From assembly GCF_000159955.1 (NCBI RefSeq), contig NZ_GG695974.1, forward strand, positions 81,581 through 109,718: a DNA stretch of 28,138 nt, written 5' to 3'. Source of the stretch: Paenibacillus sp. oral taxon 786 str. D14 (GTDB lineage: Bacteria > Bacillota > Bacilli > Paenibacillales > Paenibacillaceae). Positions 16,772-24,406 of this stretch are shown here, in pieces. How positions within the stretch are numbered: position 1 is the first letter of the stretch; the number at the start of each line of letters is the position of its first letter. Below the pieces are notes generated by a model that saw only the letters and a program-made list of their open reading frames with translations, was not told where the DNA came from and did not search any database. The position numbers and the translations under genes were made by a program.

Positions 16772-16973
16772 GGGACCGAGGCACGGCAGAAGTGGAAGCG
16801 GAACAGAACTATGGATCATGAACATTCCTTGAACAAGGAATAAAAAGCGTCCCTCCCTCCAAAAACTACTCTATAAGCAAAACGGCAGGCGCCGGCAATC
16901 AGGCTGAAAATCGATTTGATGGCGACAAGGCGGTCTGCACACAATCACACTACAGTTGCGGGAGGCAGAGCCA

Positions 16974-17195
16974 TTGGGAAAATATGAATCGGAGCTGACC
17001 CGGAGGTATTTGCTGAACAGCAACTCTCGGGGAAGCCTGGAAGAAGTCGTAACCAATGAGAGCGATGAGGAAAGCGGCATGTTGTGCGGGGATGACGAGG
17101 CGTGTGACGAAGGTGATCTGGGGAATCATCGGTTTATGAAAGAGTGGGAGGGCCGGGTTACCACCCATGCGTACTTCCGCCAGTCCTATGAATAA
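16974..17195 (+). CDS. Small acidic hypothetical protein (73 aa)
   Basis: I do not recognise this protein. GGGAGG at 16960-16965 is 8 bases before TTG 16974, giving MGKYESELTRRYLLNSNSRGS and then a strongly acidic middle (EEVVTNESDEESGMLCGDDEACDEGD) with two cysteines about seven residues apart. An open frame from TTG 16956 would place the ribosome binding site inside the gene. There is no signal peptide, membrane segment or known motif. The evidence for a real gene is the well-placed ribosome binding site, the composition and the fit between a divergent gene and the next promoter. It could still be spurious. Confidence 0.5.
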   Translation: MGKYESELTRRYLLNSNSRGSLEEVVTNESDEESGMLCGDDEACDEGDLGNHRFMKEWEGRVTTHAYFRQSYE

Positions 17196-17224
17196 GTGAG
17201 TTTCTTGCGATCTGCGCGATCCGA

Positions 17225-17254
17225 TTGACACCCCGGCTCGGGTAATGCTAAGAT
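17225..17254 (+). promoter_or_regulatory. Promoter of the alpha/beta hydrolase gene
   Basis: TTGACA (17225-17230), an 18-base spacer and TAAGAT (17249-17254) preceded by TGC, which forms an extended -10. The spacer contains ACCC-N6-GGGT, a possible small operator. The start codon is about 78 bases downstream, so a leader of some 70 bases is expected. Confidence 0.65.
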
Positions 17255-17331
17255 AAGTTCAAACCAAATCATATTAAACTTATCGGATTTAAAGTATATA
17301 TCATTGCCGGAATACGGGGAGGAGACGGGTT

Positions 17332-18156
17332 ATGGAAAGACAGATTGTGATCAATCATGGAGAAGAACAGCTTGCGGCCAGCATACATTACCCGGCCGAG
17401 AACAAACAAGGGGGGCGCTGCCAACGCGCTCCCTTGGTCGTCATCTGCCACGGATTTGTAGGCAGCCGTATCGGCGTTGACCGTCTATTCGTCAAGACTG
17501 CAAGGGAGCTTGCAGCAGACGGCTTCCTCGTGCTTCGCTTCGACTATCTCGGATGCGGCGAGAGCAGCGGTTCTTACGGTGACCATGGCGTAGAGTCGAT
17601 GATCGCCCAGACCCGTTCGGTGCTGGATTATGGCCTGAGCGCGTTTGACGTTGACCCGACGCGGGTATCGCTGCTTGGACACAGCCTTGGCAGTTTGATT
17701 GCCCTCCTAACCGCCATCCGTGACCGACGCGTAAAGAACCTTGTCTTATGGTCGGCGGTTGGCTACCCGTTCAGCGATATTGTCAAAATCACCGGACGCG
17801 ATCTATATGACCGGGCGGTAAAGCAAGGGAGCGCTGACTATTTGGGCTACGGACTGACGCCGAAATTTTTTGATTCGCTGGGCGAATATCAACCGTTCCA
17901 GGAAGCCGTTAAATTTTCCGGTGACGTATTGGTTGTTCATGGAACCTCAGACGATATTATTCCGGCGGACTATGCTTTCTTATATCAGAAGGTGTTCTGG
18001 ATGCGTCCAGAGGGGCGCTGCGATAAGGAGATTATTTTCCAAGGCAGTCACACGTTCTCGTCCGGTGACCATCAGCAACAGGTCATCCGGAAGACTAAGG
18101 AATGGCTCGGAGGGTTGGAAGCCCTGCAGACCGAGTGGCAGCATTGGATGATTTAA
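17332..18156 (+). CDS. Alpha/beta hydrolase (esterase-like, cytoplasmic)
   Basis: This is a serine hydrolase of unknown substrate. The 274-residue protein has the full fold signature: oxyanion region VVICHGFVGSR at about 37-45, nucleophile Ser118 in GHSLG, an acid at about Asp207/208 in VVHGTSDDIIP, and His240 in FQGSHTFSSG. The segment LVLRFDYLGCGESSGSYGDHGVESMIAQTRSVLDY resembles bacterial feruloyl-esterase-like and acyl-peptidase-like hydrolases. No signal peptide is present, so it acts inside the cell. GGGGAGGAG lies before the ATG. It has its own promoter and is followed by another single-gene unit on the same strand. Confidence 0.88.
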   Translation: MERQIVINHGEEQLAASIHYPAENKQGGRCQRAPLVVICHGFVGSRIGVDRLFVKTARELAADGFLVLRFDYLGCGESSGSYGDHGVESMIAQTRSVLDYGLSAFDVDPTRVSLLGHSLGSLIALLTAIRDRRVKNLVLWSAVGYPFSDIVKITGRDLYDRAVKQGSADYLGYGLTPKFFDSLGEYQPFQEAVKFSGDVLVVHGTSDDIIPADYAFLYQKVFWMRPEGRCDKEIIFQGSHTFSSGDHQQQVIRKTKEWLGGLEALQTEWQHWMI

Positions 18157-18268
18157 GGACATGAGTAGGAGGCACCGTCAAACCCAGACGTACAAAAACT
18201 GGTAAAATCCTTCGGGGATGGATACAATGAAGGTGTAACCATTTTTTTGGCGTAGGGAGGTTTGGGAG

Positions 18269-19057
18269 ATGTCTCAGCCTGCATTGTTTATTGCACACGG
18301 ATCGCCTACATTAGCGATTGAGAAGAACGCATATACGGATTTTCTTCACCGCTTGGGTCAAGAAATTCTGGAACCGCCCGATGCCATTGTGATCTTCTCG
18401 GCGCACTGGGATGCTCCGGATCAATGGGTCTCGACGGATACGAAGCATATGACGATGCACGATTTCTACGGCTTCCCGGAAGAGATGTACGCGATCGAGT
18501 ATCCGGCGCCGGGCAGTCCCGAGCTTAGTGAAGAAATCGAAGCGATTTTCCGAGCGCACAATCTGCCTTACAAAACTTCGACAGGCAGAGGTCTGGACCA
18601 TGGAGCCTGGGTTGTGCTGCGGCTGATGTTTCCGTCTGCCGATATCCCTGTCGTAGCCTTGTCTGTGGACGCCAAACGCGAGCCTGAAGAGCAGTATGCC
18701 ATCGGCAAAATGCTCACGGAGCTGCGGCAGCGGAACGTCCTTGTGATCGGCAGCGGCGGACTTGTTCATAATCTTCGCTTGCTCGATTGGGAAGGACGAG
18801 AGCCGGCTGCGTGGGCCGTGGAATTCGACGATTGGATCGGAGAGCAGCTGGAGAACTGGGACTTGCGGCAGCTCTTTGATTATGACCGCAAAGCACCGCA
18901 TGTCCGGATGGCGATTCCTTCGTACGGACGGGAGCATTTTGTTCCGCTCTTCTACGCCATGGGGGCGGCAGACGATGAACGCCATGCTGTGAAATTGTTT
19001 CAGGATTATCAATACGGCAGCCTTAGCTTAAACTGCTGGAAGTTCGGCGGTCGTTGA
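18269..19057 (+). CDS. DODA-type extradiol aromatic ring-opening dioxygenase (LigB superfamily)
   Basis: This is a class III extradiol dioxygenase related to 4,5-DOPA dioxygenase and YgiD; the true substrate is not known. The 262-residue product has the expected histidines: His10 in FIAHGSPTL, His46 in IFSAHWDAP, His111 in GLDHGAWVVL, His167 in GSGGLVHNLR and His223 in GREHFVPL. These include the metal ligands and the acid-base His. The length fits the stand-alone family (about 260). AGGGAGG at 18254-18260 precedes the ATG. TACAAT at 18223-18228 may be its -10 box, but no good -35 is visible. It ends at a strong terminator. Confidence 0.9.
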   Translation: MSQPALFIAHGSPTLAIEKNAYTDFLHRLGQEILEPPDAIVIFSAHWDAPDQWVSTDTKHMTMHDFYGFPEEMYAIEYPAPGSPELSEEIEAIFRAHNLPYKTSTGRGLDHGAWVVLRLMFPSADIPVVALSVDAKREPEEQYAIGKMLTELRQRNVLVIGSGGLVHNLRLLDWEGREPAAWAVEFDDWIGEQLENWDLRQLFDYDRKAPHVRMAIPSYGREHFVPLFYAMGAADDERHAVKLFQDYQYGSLSLNCWKFGGR

Positions 19058-19100
19058 CCGGGCGGTGATCCCGGTACACGACGACCGATCCATATAAATA

Positions 19101-19147
19101 AGCGCAGAACCTCAAGAATTGGGAATTGGGGTTCTGCGCTTTTTTTC
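19101..19147 (+). terminator. Terminator after the dioxygenase gene
   Basis: AGCGCAGAACC (19101-19111) pairs perfectly with GGTTCTGCGCT (19130-19140) and TTTTTT follows. It is a very clear intrinsic terminator. It lies between convergent genes and may also slow minus-strand transcripts, although the T tract on that side is weak. Confidence 0.9.
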
Positions 19148-19162
19148 TCGGGATGGGACTGG

Positions 19163-19645
19163 TTAACGCCGCCGTCCGTAGTTGTTGCGGAAGTAAGGCT
19201 GGATGAAGTAGTCCAATCCGATCCGCCCGGCGTTCGTGCCGGCGACAACGATAAAGATTTGGAGCAGCAGCAACTGCGGGTTCGTGCTTACGGTCCCTGA
19301 GAACAAGAAGGCAAAGTTCATGACCATGCCAAAGAAGGCAGCCAGCCAAGTGAAGCCGCCCAGGATCAGGCCCAGACCGACAAGTACCTCGCCGTAAGGG
19401 ACAAGGATATTAAACAAACCGACGTTGGGCACGGCAAAATTTTCGAGGAAGGAAGCCCACCAGCTTTGCACAGCGGGGTGTTCGCCGCCGGTCTTCGCCA
19501 AAGCGCCCGTCAGAAATCCAGCGGCATTAAACCCGCCGGTTACTTTGCTCCAACCGGAGGTTAGCCACTCGTAACCTACATATAGTCTGAACAGCAAGAG
19601 CAGCCAAGAGGCAACGATGCTCTCCCTTAACCATTTTACGATCAT
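19163..19645 (-). CDS. DoxX-family membrane protein
   Basis: This is a small integral membrane protein of the DoxX family. Its members are linked loosely to quinone or thiosulfate oxidation or to thiol redox systems; no defined role can be given here. The 160-residue product has four hydrophobic segments (about 12-30, 75-95, 99-118 and 122-140). It carries the family's early helix with LFRLYVGYEWLTSGWSKVTGGF and the GEVLVGLGLILGGFTWLAAFFGMVMNFAFLFSG core. The region at about 50-66 forms an extracytoplasmic loop. AAGGAGA on the minus strand lies about 9 bases before the ATG. It is transcribed alone, divergent from the YerB-like gene. Confidence 0.85.
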   Translation of the reverse strand: MIVKWLRESIVASWLLLLFRLYVGYEWLTSGWSKVTGGFNAAGFLTGALAKTGGEHPAVQSWWASFLENFAVPNVGLFNILVPYGEVLVGLGLILGGFTWLAAFFGMVMNFAFLFSGTVSTNPQLLLLQIFIVVAGTNAGRIGLDYFIQPYFRNNYGRRR

Positions 19646-19831
19646 CTCTTCATCTCCTTATACATGGATGCGGCGACAAGGTTCGTTTGATCCCGTGGAT
19701 AATCTCTCCTCTCCTGTAGTATTCATATGAAGAACTGTATTTTAAACACCCAATTCAGAATTAGAATGAAATATGGGGTTCGCTGAGAGGTTTGCTTTTG
19801 TTCCGGCTTCCCCCGAAAGAGGAATTCAACG

Positions 19832-19837
19832 TATAAT
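19832..19837 (+). promoter_or_regulatory. Candidate -10 box of the YerB-like gene
   Basis: A perfect TATAAT lies 24 bases before the GGAGG of the lipoprotein gene. No good -35 is seen 16-18 bases upstream, so activity may need an activator or the promoter may be weak. Confidence 0.4.
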
Positions 19838-19873
19838 GTAAAAAACTTAAGAATTTTGACGGAGGACATGCCT

Positions 19874-20944
19874 TTGAAATCATTGAAGTTAAGTTGGCTG
19901 CTGCTCTTATTCTTGCTTATCGTTATGCTCTCCGCTTGCGGGAAGGTCGAGGAGACGGCCACGCCTGCGGATAACATCGCTCCGCCGCAACAGACGGAGA
20001 CCCCGGAGGACACTGCTGAGCCCGAACCGGCGGCGCCTGCCTATACGGCTCCGTTGACGGGATTGCCGCTCGAGGAGCCGCTGACCCGCAGACCGCTTGC
20101 CATTATGATTAACAATGCGCCGGCAGCCCGCCCGCAATCGGGGTTAATCGATGCCGATGTTGTATACGAGGTGTTGGCGGAAGGCGGAGTCACGCGGCTT
20201 GTATCCATCTTCCACAGTCAAGCGGACAATGCCAAGATCGGCCCGATTCGCAGCATTCGCCCGTACATGATCGATTTGGGCGAGAGCTACCACGGGGTGT
20301 TGGTGCATGCCGGGGCGAGCAACGAAGCGTTTGCGATCCTGCAAAGACAGCATAAAGAGGATCTGGACGAGATCACAAACGCCGGCGCTTATTTCTGGCG
20401 GGACAAGTCCCGGAAGGCTCCGCACAATTTGTATTCCAACGTAGAGAAGCTGCTGGAAGGCGCCGCGAAGCGCGGGTATGCCACGGAGGATACGGCGGTG
20501 CCGGGGTATCTTTTTTATAAGGAAAATGAACATTCGGATTCCCTGGAGACCGCAAATCACGTGGAGATTAAGTTTCAACTGGACAGCTACCGGGTGGGTT
20601 ACGAATATGATGCGGCGTCCGGGCTTTACAAGCGGTTCATCAATGGTGAGCCTCACACCGATCTGGAGACGGGCGATCCATTAACCGCTGCGAATGTCGT
20701 CGTTATGGGGGCAGACCACCGGGTGCTGGACGATGTCGGCCGTCTGGAAGTAGGACTGGAGCTGGGCGGTGAAGCGATATTGTTCCAGCAAGGCAAAGTC
20801 ATTCAGGCCAACTGGATCCGCAAGGAAGGCGATATGATCCGGTTCATTAAGGATAACGCGGAGATCCCTATGGTGCCGGGCCAAACCTTTATTCATGTCG
20901 TCCCCAATACGCCGGATTTCGCCAGTCATGTAAAGGCAGAGTAA
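19874..20944 (+). CDS. yerB: DUF3048 lipoprotein, YerB-like
   Basis: This is a membrane-anchored lipoprotein of unknown function. GGAGG at 19861-19865 is 8 bases before TTG 19874, which gives MKSLKLSWLLLLFLLIVMLSAC with lipobox LSAC and the lipidated Cys at residue 22. ATG 19868 is only 2 bases from the site and less likely. After a Pro/Glu/Thr linker (about 23-57) comes the DUF3048 domain, with TGLPLEEPLTRRPLAIMINN, ARPQSGLIDADVVYEVLAEGGVTRL and KIGPIRSIRPY; a second conserved part begins near SGLYKRFINGEPH. The length (356) is near that of Bacillus subtilis YerB. In Bacillus subtilis yerB is next to yerC; here three transporter-related genes and a YqfQ-like gene lie between them. Confidence 0.88.
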   Translation: MKSLKLSWLLLLFLLIVMLSACGKVEETATPADNIAPPQQTETPEDTAEPEPAAPAYTAPLTGLPLEEPLTRRPLAIMINNAPAARPQSGLIDADVVYEVLAEGGVTRLVSIFHSQADNAKIGPIRSIRPYMIDLGESYHGVLVHAGASNEAFAILQRQHKEDLDEITNAGAYFWRDKSRKAPHNLYSNVEKLLEGAAKRGYATEDTAVPGYLFYKENEHSDSLETANHVEIKFQLDSYRVGYEYDAASGLYKRFINGEPHTDLETGDPLTAANVVVMGADHRVLDDVGRLEVGLELGGEAILFQQGKVIQANWIRKEGDMIRFIKDNAEIPMVPGQTFIHVVPNTPDFASHVKAE

Positions 20945-21069
20945 AGGAGAAGAAAGGCAGATTTTGTATTTCCAGGGCGATTAAAGGATAACTCTGGGAG
21001 AATAAGGGGAAATATAAGCGCATGAAGGTGAAATGTTTGCGACAATATTTCCTATCTGTGATGCAGTTG

Positions 21070-21105
21070 TGATAAGATATTCAAGGTTGTGTAAAAACAT
21101 CAACC
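21070..21105 (+). promoter_or_regulatory. Candidate extended -10 promoter and 5' hairpin before the Pit operon
   Basis: TGATAAGAT at 21070-21078 is an extended -10 box; the -35 is poor. The expected transcript would begin near 21085, exactly at a small hairpin: GGTTG-TGT (21085-21092) with ACA-T-CAACC (21097-21105). A hairpin at the very 5' end often stabilises an mRNA. This is inference from position. Confidence 0.35.
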
Positions 21106-21141
21106 ACAAGAACTACCTTATGGAGAGAAAAGGGGATACTG

Positions 21142-21756
21142 ATGCGACTGAAGAAGAAAGATATCTTTTTCCAGACGTTAGAGGATATGGCAGATACGAT
21201 CGTGCATTCGGCGGACTATTTCGCCCAGCAGGTCGCGGACTTCAGGGACGTTGAAGCCTTCGCCAAGAAGATGAAGGAGTTCGAATCCCAATGTGATGGT
21301 TACACCCATAAAATCATCGTGGAATTGAACAAAACGTTTATTACGCCCATCGAGCGTGACGACATTATGCATCTGATTACCGCCCTCGACGATGTGATCG
21401 ACGGTTTGGAAGCTACGACTTCCCGTTTTTTTATGTACAATTTGAACGGGCCGGACGAATATATCGCTCGCTTTGCCGAAATTTTACGCAACTCGGCCTA
21501 TGAGATCCAAAAGGCGATTCATTTGCTGTCCCAGAAAAAATTGCTCGCAATCCGCGAATACACGATTCGTCTTAACGACCTGGAGAATCAAGGCGATGAA
21601 CTGCTGCGGATTTGCATCAAGGAGCTGTTCATGAAGGTGACCGATCCGATCGAACTGATCAAGAAGAAAGAGATCTATGAGCGGCTGGAGACGACAACCG
21701 ATGCTGCCGAGAAGGTTGCCAACATGCTGGAATCCATCATCATGCGTAATTCTTAA
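21142..21756 (+). CDS. PhoU-like DUF47 protein, Pit accessory protein
   Basis: This is a cytoplasmic, almost all-helical protein of the DUF47/PhoU-like family, thought to tune the neighbouring Pit permease. The 204-residue product has the usual start LKKKDIFFQTLEDMADTIVHSADYF. It also has the two metal-site-like motifs of the family, FESQCDGYTHKIIVELNKTFITPIERDDI (about 49-77) and LENQGDELLRICIKELF (about 149-165), with a conserved Glu and Asp in each, and ends ERLETTTDAAEKVANMLESI. AAAAGGGG lies before the ATG. The pair of a DUF47 gene directly before a pit gene is widely conserved. Confidence 0.9.
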   Translation: MRLKKKDIFFQTLEDMADTIVHSADYFAQQVADFRDVEAFAKKMKEFESQCDGYTHKIIVELNKTFITPIERDDIMHLITALDDVIDGLEATTSRFFMYNLNGPDEYIARFAEILRNSAYEIQKAIHLLSQKKLLAIREYTIRLNDLENQGDELLRICIKELFMKVTDPIELIKKKEIYERLETTTDAAEKVANMLESIIMRNS

Positions 21757-21839
21757 GAAACTTCACTATATATTTGATTTTCGGGAGGTTGGAATTGCGC
21801 GGATTTATATAGAGAGATAGCCATCTGTGCAAAAATGCT

Positions 21840-22829
21840 ATGGATACGAGTTTAATGATTATGCTTATCGTTATCATACTGGCGTTGGCGTTCGACTTCA
21901 TTAACGGGTTTCATGATACAGCCAATGCGATTGCGACCTCGGTATCAACACGCGCGATGAAGCCGCGTACTGCGATCATGATGGCAGCGGTCATGAACTT
22001 CTTAGGTGCTATCATGTTTACGGGCGTCGCGAAAACAATTGGGGGTAGTGTCGCCGATCCGGCGAAGCTGGATAACGGTCTGGAAGTGCTGGTCGCCACG
22101 CTGTTGTCGGCAATTATCTGGAACCTCATTACTTGGTGGTTTGGCATTCCGTCGTCTTCTTCCCATGCACTGATTGGTTCCCTGGCCGGGGCGGTGTACA
22201 TGGGGGCTGGACCGGACAAGCTGAACTGGGGCGGATTTACGACGATTGTAGAGGGATTGGTGTTCTCCCCAATCATCGCTTTTGTGATTGGTTACATCGT
22301 CATGACCATCTTGAGATGGATCTTTGCCCGGCGTAGTCCGCATACCGTCAACAAAGGCTTCCGGTCGTTGCAAATCGTGACTGCAGCGATCCAAAGCTTC
22401 ACGCACGGCACCAATGATGCCCAGAAAGCGATGGGGATTATTACGTTCGCCTTGGTGACGGCAGACTTCCAAGATCATATGGAAGTGCCGCTGTGGGTTA
22501 AACTGGCCGCAGCGACGGCGATGGCGCTCGGGACATCGGTTGGCGGTTATAAAATTATCAAGACGATGGGTACGAAGATCTTCAAAATCGAGCCGATCAA
22601 CGGTTTCGCCGCGGATCTTTCCGCTGCATCGGTTATTTTCGGGGCCACGTTGTTTCATTTGCCCGTCAGCACGACGCATGCCATCACCTCGTCCATCCTC
22701 GGCGTAGGCGCAGCCAAACGTTTCTCCGCCGTACGTTGGTCGATGGCCGGGCGGATCGTCATTGCCTGGGTAATTACGATTCCGATCGTGTTTGTGATGG
22801 CCGGGCTGATCTATAAATTGTTGTTCTAA
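21840..22829 (+). CDS. pit: Inorganic phosphate transporter, Pit family
   Basis: This is a low-affinity, proton-coupled metal-phosphate symporter in the membrane. The 329 residues match the Bacillota Pit size. The two inverted repeat signatures are present: AFDFINGFHDTANAIATSVSTRAM at 18-41 and SFTHGTNDAQKAMGIITFALV at about 185-205. A third motif, HLPVSTTHAITSSILGVGAAKR, follows near 275. About ten hydrophobic segments are seen. The ATG at 21840 is supported by homology, but no good ribosome binding site is near it. GGGAGG at 21783-21788 instead fits a five-codon reading frame (TTG 21795 to TAG 21812). The gene is 83 bases after the DUF47 gene. Confidence 0.92.
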   Translation: MDTSLMIMLIVIILALAFDFINGFHDTANAIATSVSTRAMKPRTAIMMAAVMNFLGAIMFTGVAKTIGGSVADPAKLDNGLEVLVATLLSAIIWNLITWWFGIPSSSSHALIGSLAGAVYMGAGPDKLNWGGFTTIVEGLVFSPIIAFVIGYIVMTILRWIFARRSPHTVNKGFRSLQIVTAAIQSFTHGTNDAQKAMGIITFALVTADFQDHMEVPLWVKLAAATAMALGTSVGGYKIIKTMGTKIFKIEPINGFAADLSAASVIFGATLFHLPVSTTHAITSSILGVGAAKRFSAVRWSMAGRIVIAWVITIPIVFVMAGLIYKLLF

Positions 22830-22845
22830 GGATGAAATTCGAGTA

Positions 22846-22874
22846 AGCCAATCTGCTGAGGATTGGCTTTTTTT
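22846..22874 (+). terminator. Terminator directly before corA
   Basis: AGCCAATC (22846-22853) and GATTGGCT (22861-22868) form a perfect 8-bp stem, followed by a run of T to 22874. The next bases, GGGAGG (22876-22881), are the ribosome binding site of the corA-like gene. It ends the Pit transcript and also lies in the leader of the next gene. Confidence 0.85.
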
Positions 22875-22886
22875 GGGAGGTTCGGC

Positions 22887-23846
22887 ATGATCAGAACGAT
22901 GGGCATGATGAGAGATCACCAGACGGTGGAGGGATTTCCGCTGGAGCAGATTCATAATCAGCAGTTCGTCTGGACCTGGGTCGATCTGGATACCCCAACA
23001 CCGGAGGAGACGGAGCTGCTGTCGAGCTTCTTCCATTTCCATCCGCTGGCGATTGAGGATTGCTTGCATATTTTGCAACGGCCGAAAATGGACTATTACG
23101 ACGATTTTCAATTTCTGGTGCTTCATGCGATTGATGAAAGAACGCTGGAGACGGTGGAAGTGGATCTGTTTATCGGGGACGAGTACTTAGTTTCGTTTCA
23201 CCAGCGCCAGCTGGATGAATTGGATGAAGCGTGGAGCAATATGCTGAAGCGGGCCCATGAGCGCAAGGTGTGGGTTCACGGGCCGTATTCGGCGGCTTAC
23301 ATGGTGATCGACAGCCTGGTGGATCATTATTTTCCTTGTGTGTATGCGATTGAAGATGATCTGAATGAGTTGGAGGGCAAAGGAAGCAGCGAATCGGTGG
23401 AGGAGTTGATGAACCAGGTGTTTGACCTGCGCAGCCGGCTGCTGAAGCTGCGGCGGACGATCGTGCCGATGCGCGATCTCATGTACCGCATCTTGAACTC
23501 ACAGCATGTCCAAGGCGATAAAGAGCCGCGCGCTTATTACGCGGATATTTACGACCATCTGCTTAAGTTGTCGGAGATGATCGAGGCTGACCGGGAAATG
23601 ACCGCCGATTTGCGCGACTCTTATATTTCGCTGAATTCCAATCGGATGAACGGGATCATGAAGACGCTGACGGTTATCACCACCGTCTTTATGCCGCTGA
23701 CGCTAATCGCTGGCATTTATGGAATGAACTTCGTGAACATGCCCGAATTGAATTGGGAATACGGGTATTTTGCGGTGATCGGACTAATGGCGGCGCTGGG
23801 CGGTTGGATGATCCTTTGGTTCAGGAAGCGCGGTTGGTTTAAGTGA
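22887..23846 (+). CDS. corA: CorA-family magnesium/cobalt channel protein
   Basis: This is a pentameric divalent metal channel of the inner membrane. From ATG 22887 (GGGAGG at 22876-22881) the product has 319 residues. The long acidic and helical cytoplasmic domain (1-255) carries the family pattern FVWTWVDLDTPTPEETELLSSFFHFHPLAIEDCL and later FDLRSRLLKLRRTIVPMRDLMYRIL. Two C-terminal membrane helices follow (about 258-278 and 292-312), with the selectivity signature YGMNF at about 278-282 and a basic tail FRKRGWFK. It begins only 57 bases after pit, with a terminator in between and no visible promoter, so it may depend on read-through or on a promoter inside pit. Confidence 0.92.
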   Translation: MIRTMGMMRDHQTVEGFPLEQIHNQQFVWTWVDLDTPTPEETELLSSFFHFHPLAIEDCLHILQRPKMDYYDDFQFLVLHAIDERTLETVEVDLFIGDEYLVSFHQRQLDELDEAWSNMLKRAHERKVWVHGPYSAAYMVIDSLVDHYFPCVYAIEDDLNELEGKGSSESVEELMNQVFDLRSRLLKLRRTIVPMRDLMYRILNSQHVQGDKEPRAYYADIYDHLLKLSEMIEADREMTADLRDSYISLNSNRMNGIMKTLTVITTVFMPLTLIAGIYGMNFVNMPELNWEYGYFAVIGLMAALGGWMILWFRKRGWFK

Positions 23847-23872
23847 GCACCGGAGAGCTCGGTAAAAGTAAA

Positions 23873-23900
23873 GCCGCCGCCGGATTAACGGCGGCGTTTT
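23873..23900. terminator. Bidirectional terminator overlapping the end of the YqfQ-like gene
   Basis: GCCGCCG (23873-23879) pairs with CGGCGGC (23889-23895) and TTTT follows on the plus strand. On the minus strand the stem includes the final three Arg codons and the stop codon of the YqfQ-like gene and is followed by CTTTACTTTTA. It ends the convergent corA and yqfQ-like transcripts. Confidence 0.75.
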
Positions 23901-24406
23901 CCCGATTTGACCGACTTGCCGGATTTGTAGGTCGATGAGCGTTTTCCGCTGCGGCCGGAGCCGGTGCGGCTGCCGCTTTTCTTGCGATTGGTTTTGCGGC
24001 GGCGCGGGCGGTAATCGTCCATCCGGCCGACACTGCTGCCCGCCCTGCCTTTGCCGCCGGGCAAGAGCGAGGTGAGCAGCTTCGCCATTGGGGCGAATTG
24101 CTGTACGGTTTGCATCACCTTCTGCACCTGGCCCATCGTCGCCAAGATGCCGTCGATCCCGCCCATGCGGTCGACGATGCCTTTTAGGTCGCTTAAGCTG
24201 GGCAGCGACAGGCCGCCGGCCTTTGGCGTGGTTGTGACAACCGGGGTGGGAGTCGGCGCCTGGGTCGGTGTGGGTGTCGGCGGAGAATAGGGAACCAGTG
24301 AGGAAGCCACCGCTTTAATTTCGTACGGATTCACCCCCGGGTAATTATGGGTGTACGGATGGAACGGGGGCACCGGACCTTGGCGGGAGTCATAGTTATG
24401 AGGCAT
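23885..24406 (-). CDS. YqfQ/VrrA-like protein with Pro/Thr linker and basic tail
   Basis: The function is unknown. The start at 24406 (MPHNYDSRQGPVPPFHPYTHNYPG) has AAAGGAAAG upstream on the minus strand and gives 173 residues; an earlier ATG at 24490 has no such site. In order it has a Pro/Tyr/His-rich head, a PTPTPTQAPTPTP linker at about 43-55, a helical core at 66-115 (LPSLSDLKGIVDRMGGIDGILATMGQVQKVMQTVQQFAPMAKLL), which resembles YqfQ, and a tail of about 55 residues of Arg, Lys, Ser and Gly that ends in RRR. The YqfQ/VrrA assignment rests on the core and the layout only. Confidence 0.65.
   Translation of the reverse strand: MPHNYDSRQGPVPPFHPYTHNYPGVNPYEIKAVASSLVPYSPPTPTPTQAPTPTPVVTTTPKAGGLSLPSLSDLKGIVDRMGGIDGILATMGQVQKVMQTVQQFAPMAKLLTSLLPGGKGRAGSSVGRMDDYRPRRRKTNRKKSGSRTGSGRSGKRSSTYKSGKSVKSGKRRR

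Noticed and set aside
22002..23126. A 374-codon minus-strand open frame across pit and corA
   Set aside because: It covers two well-supported plus-strand genes and their terminator and has no recognisable protein features.
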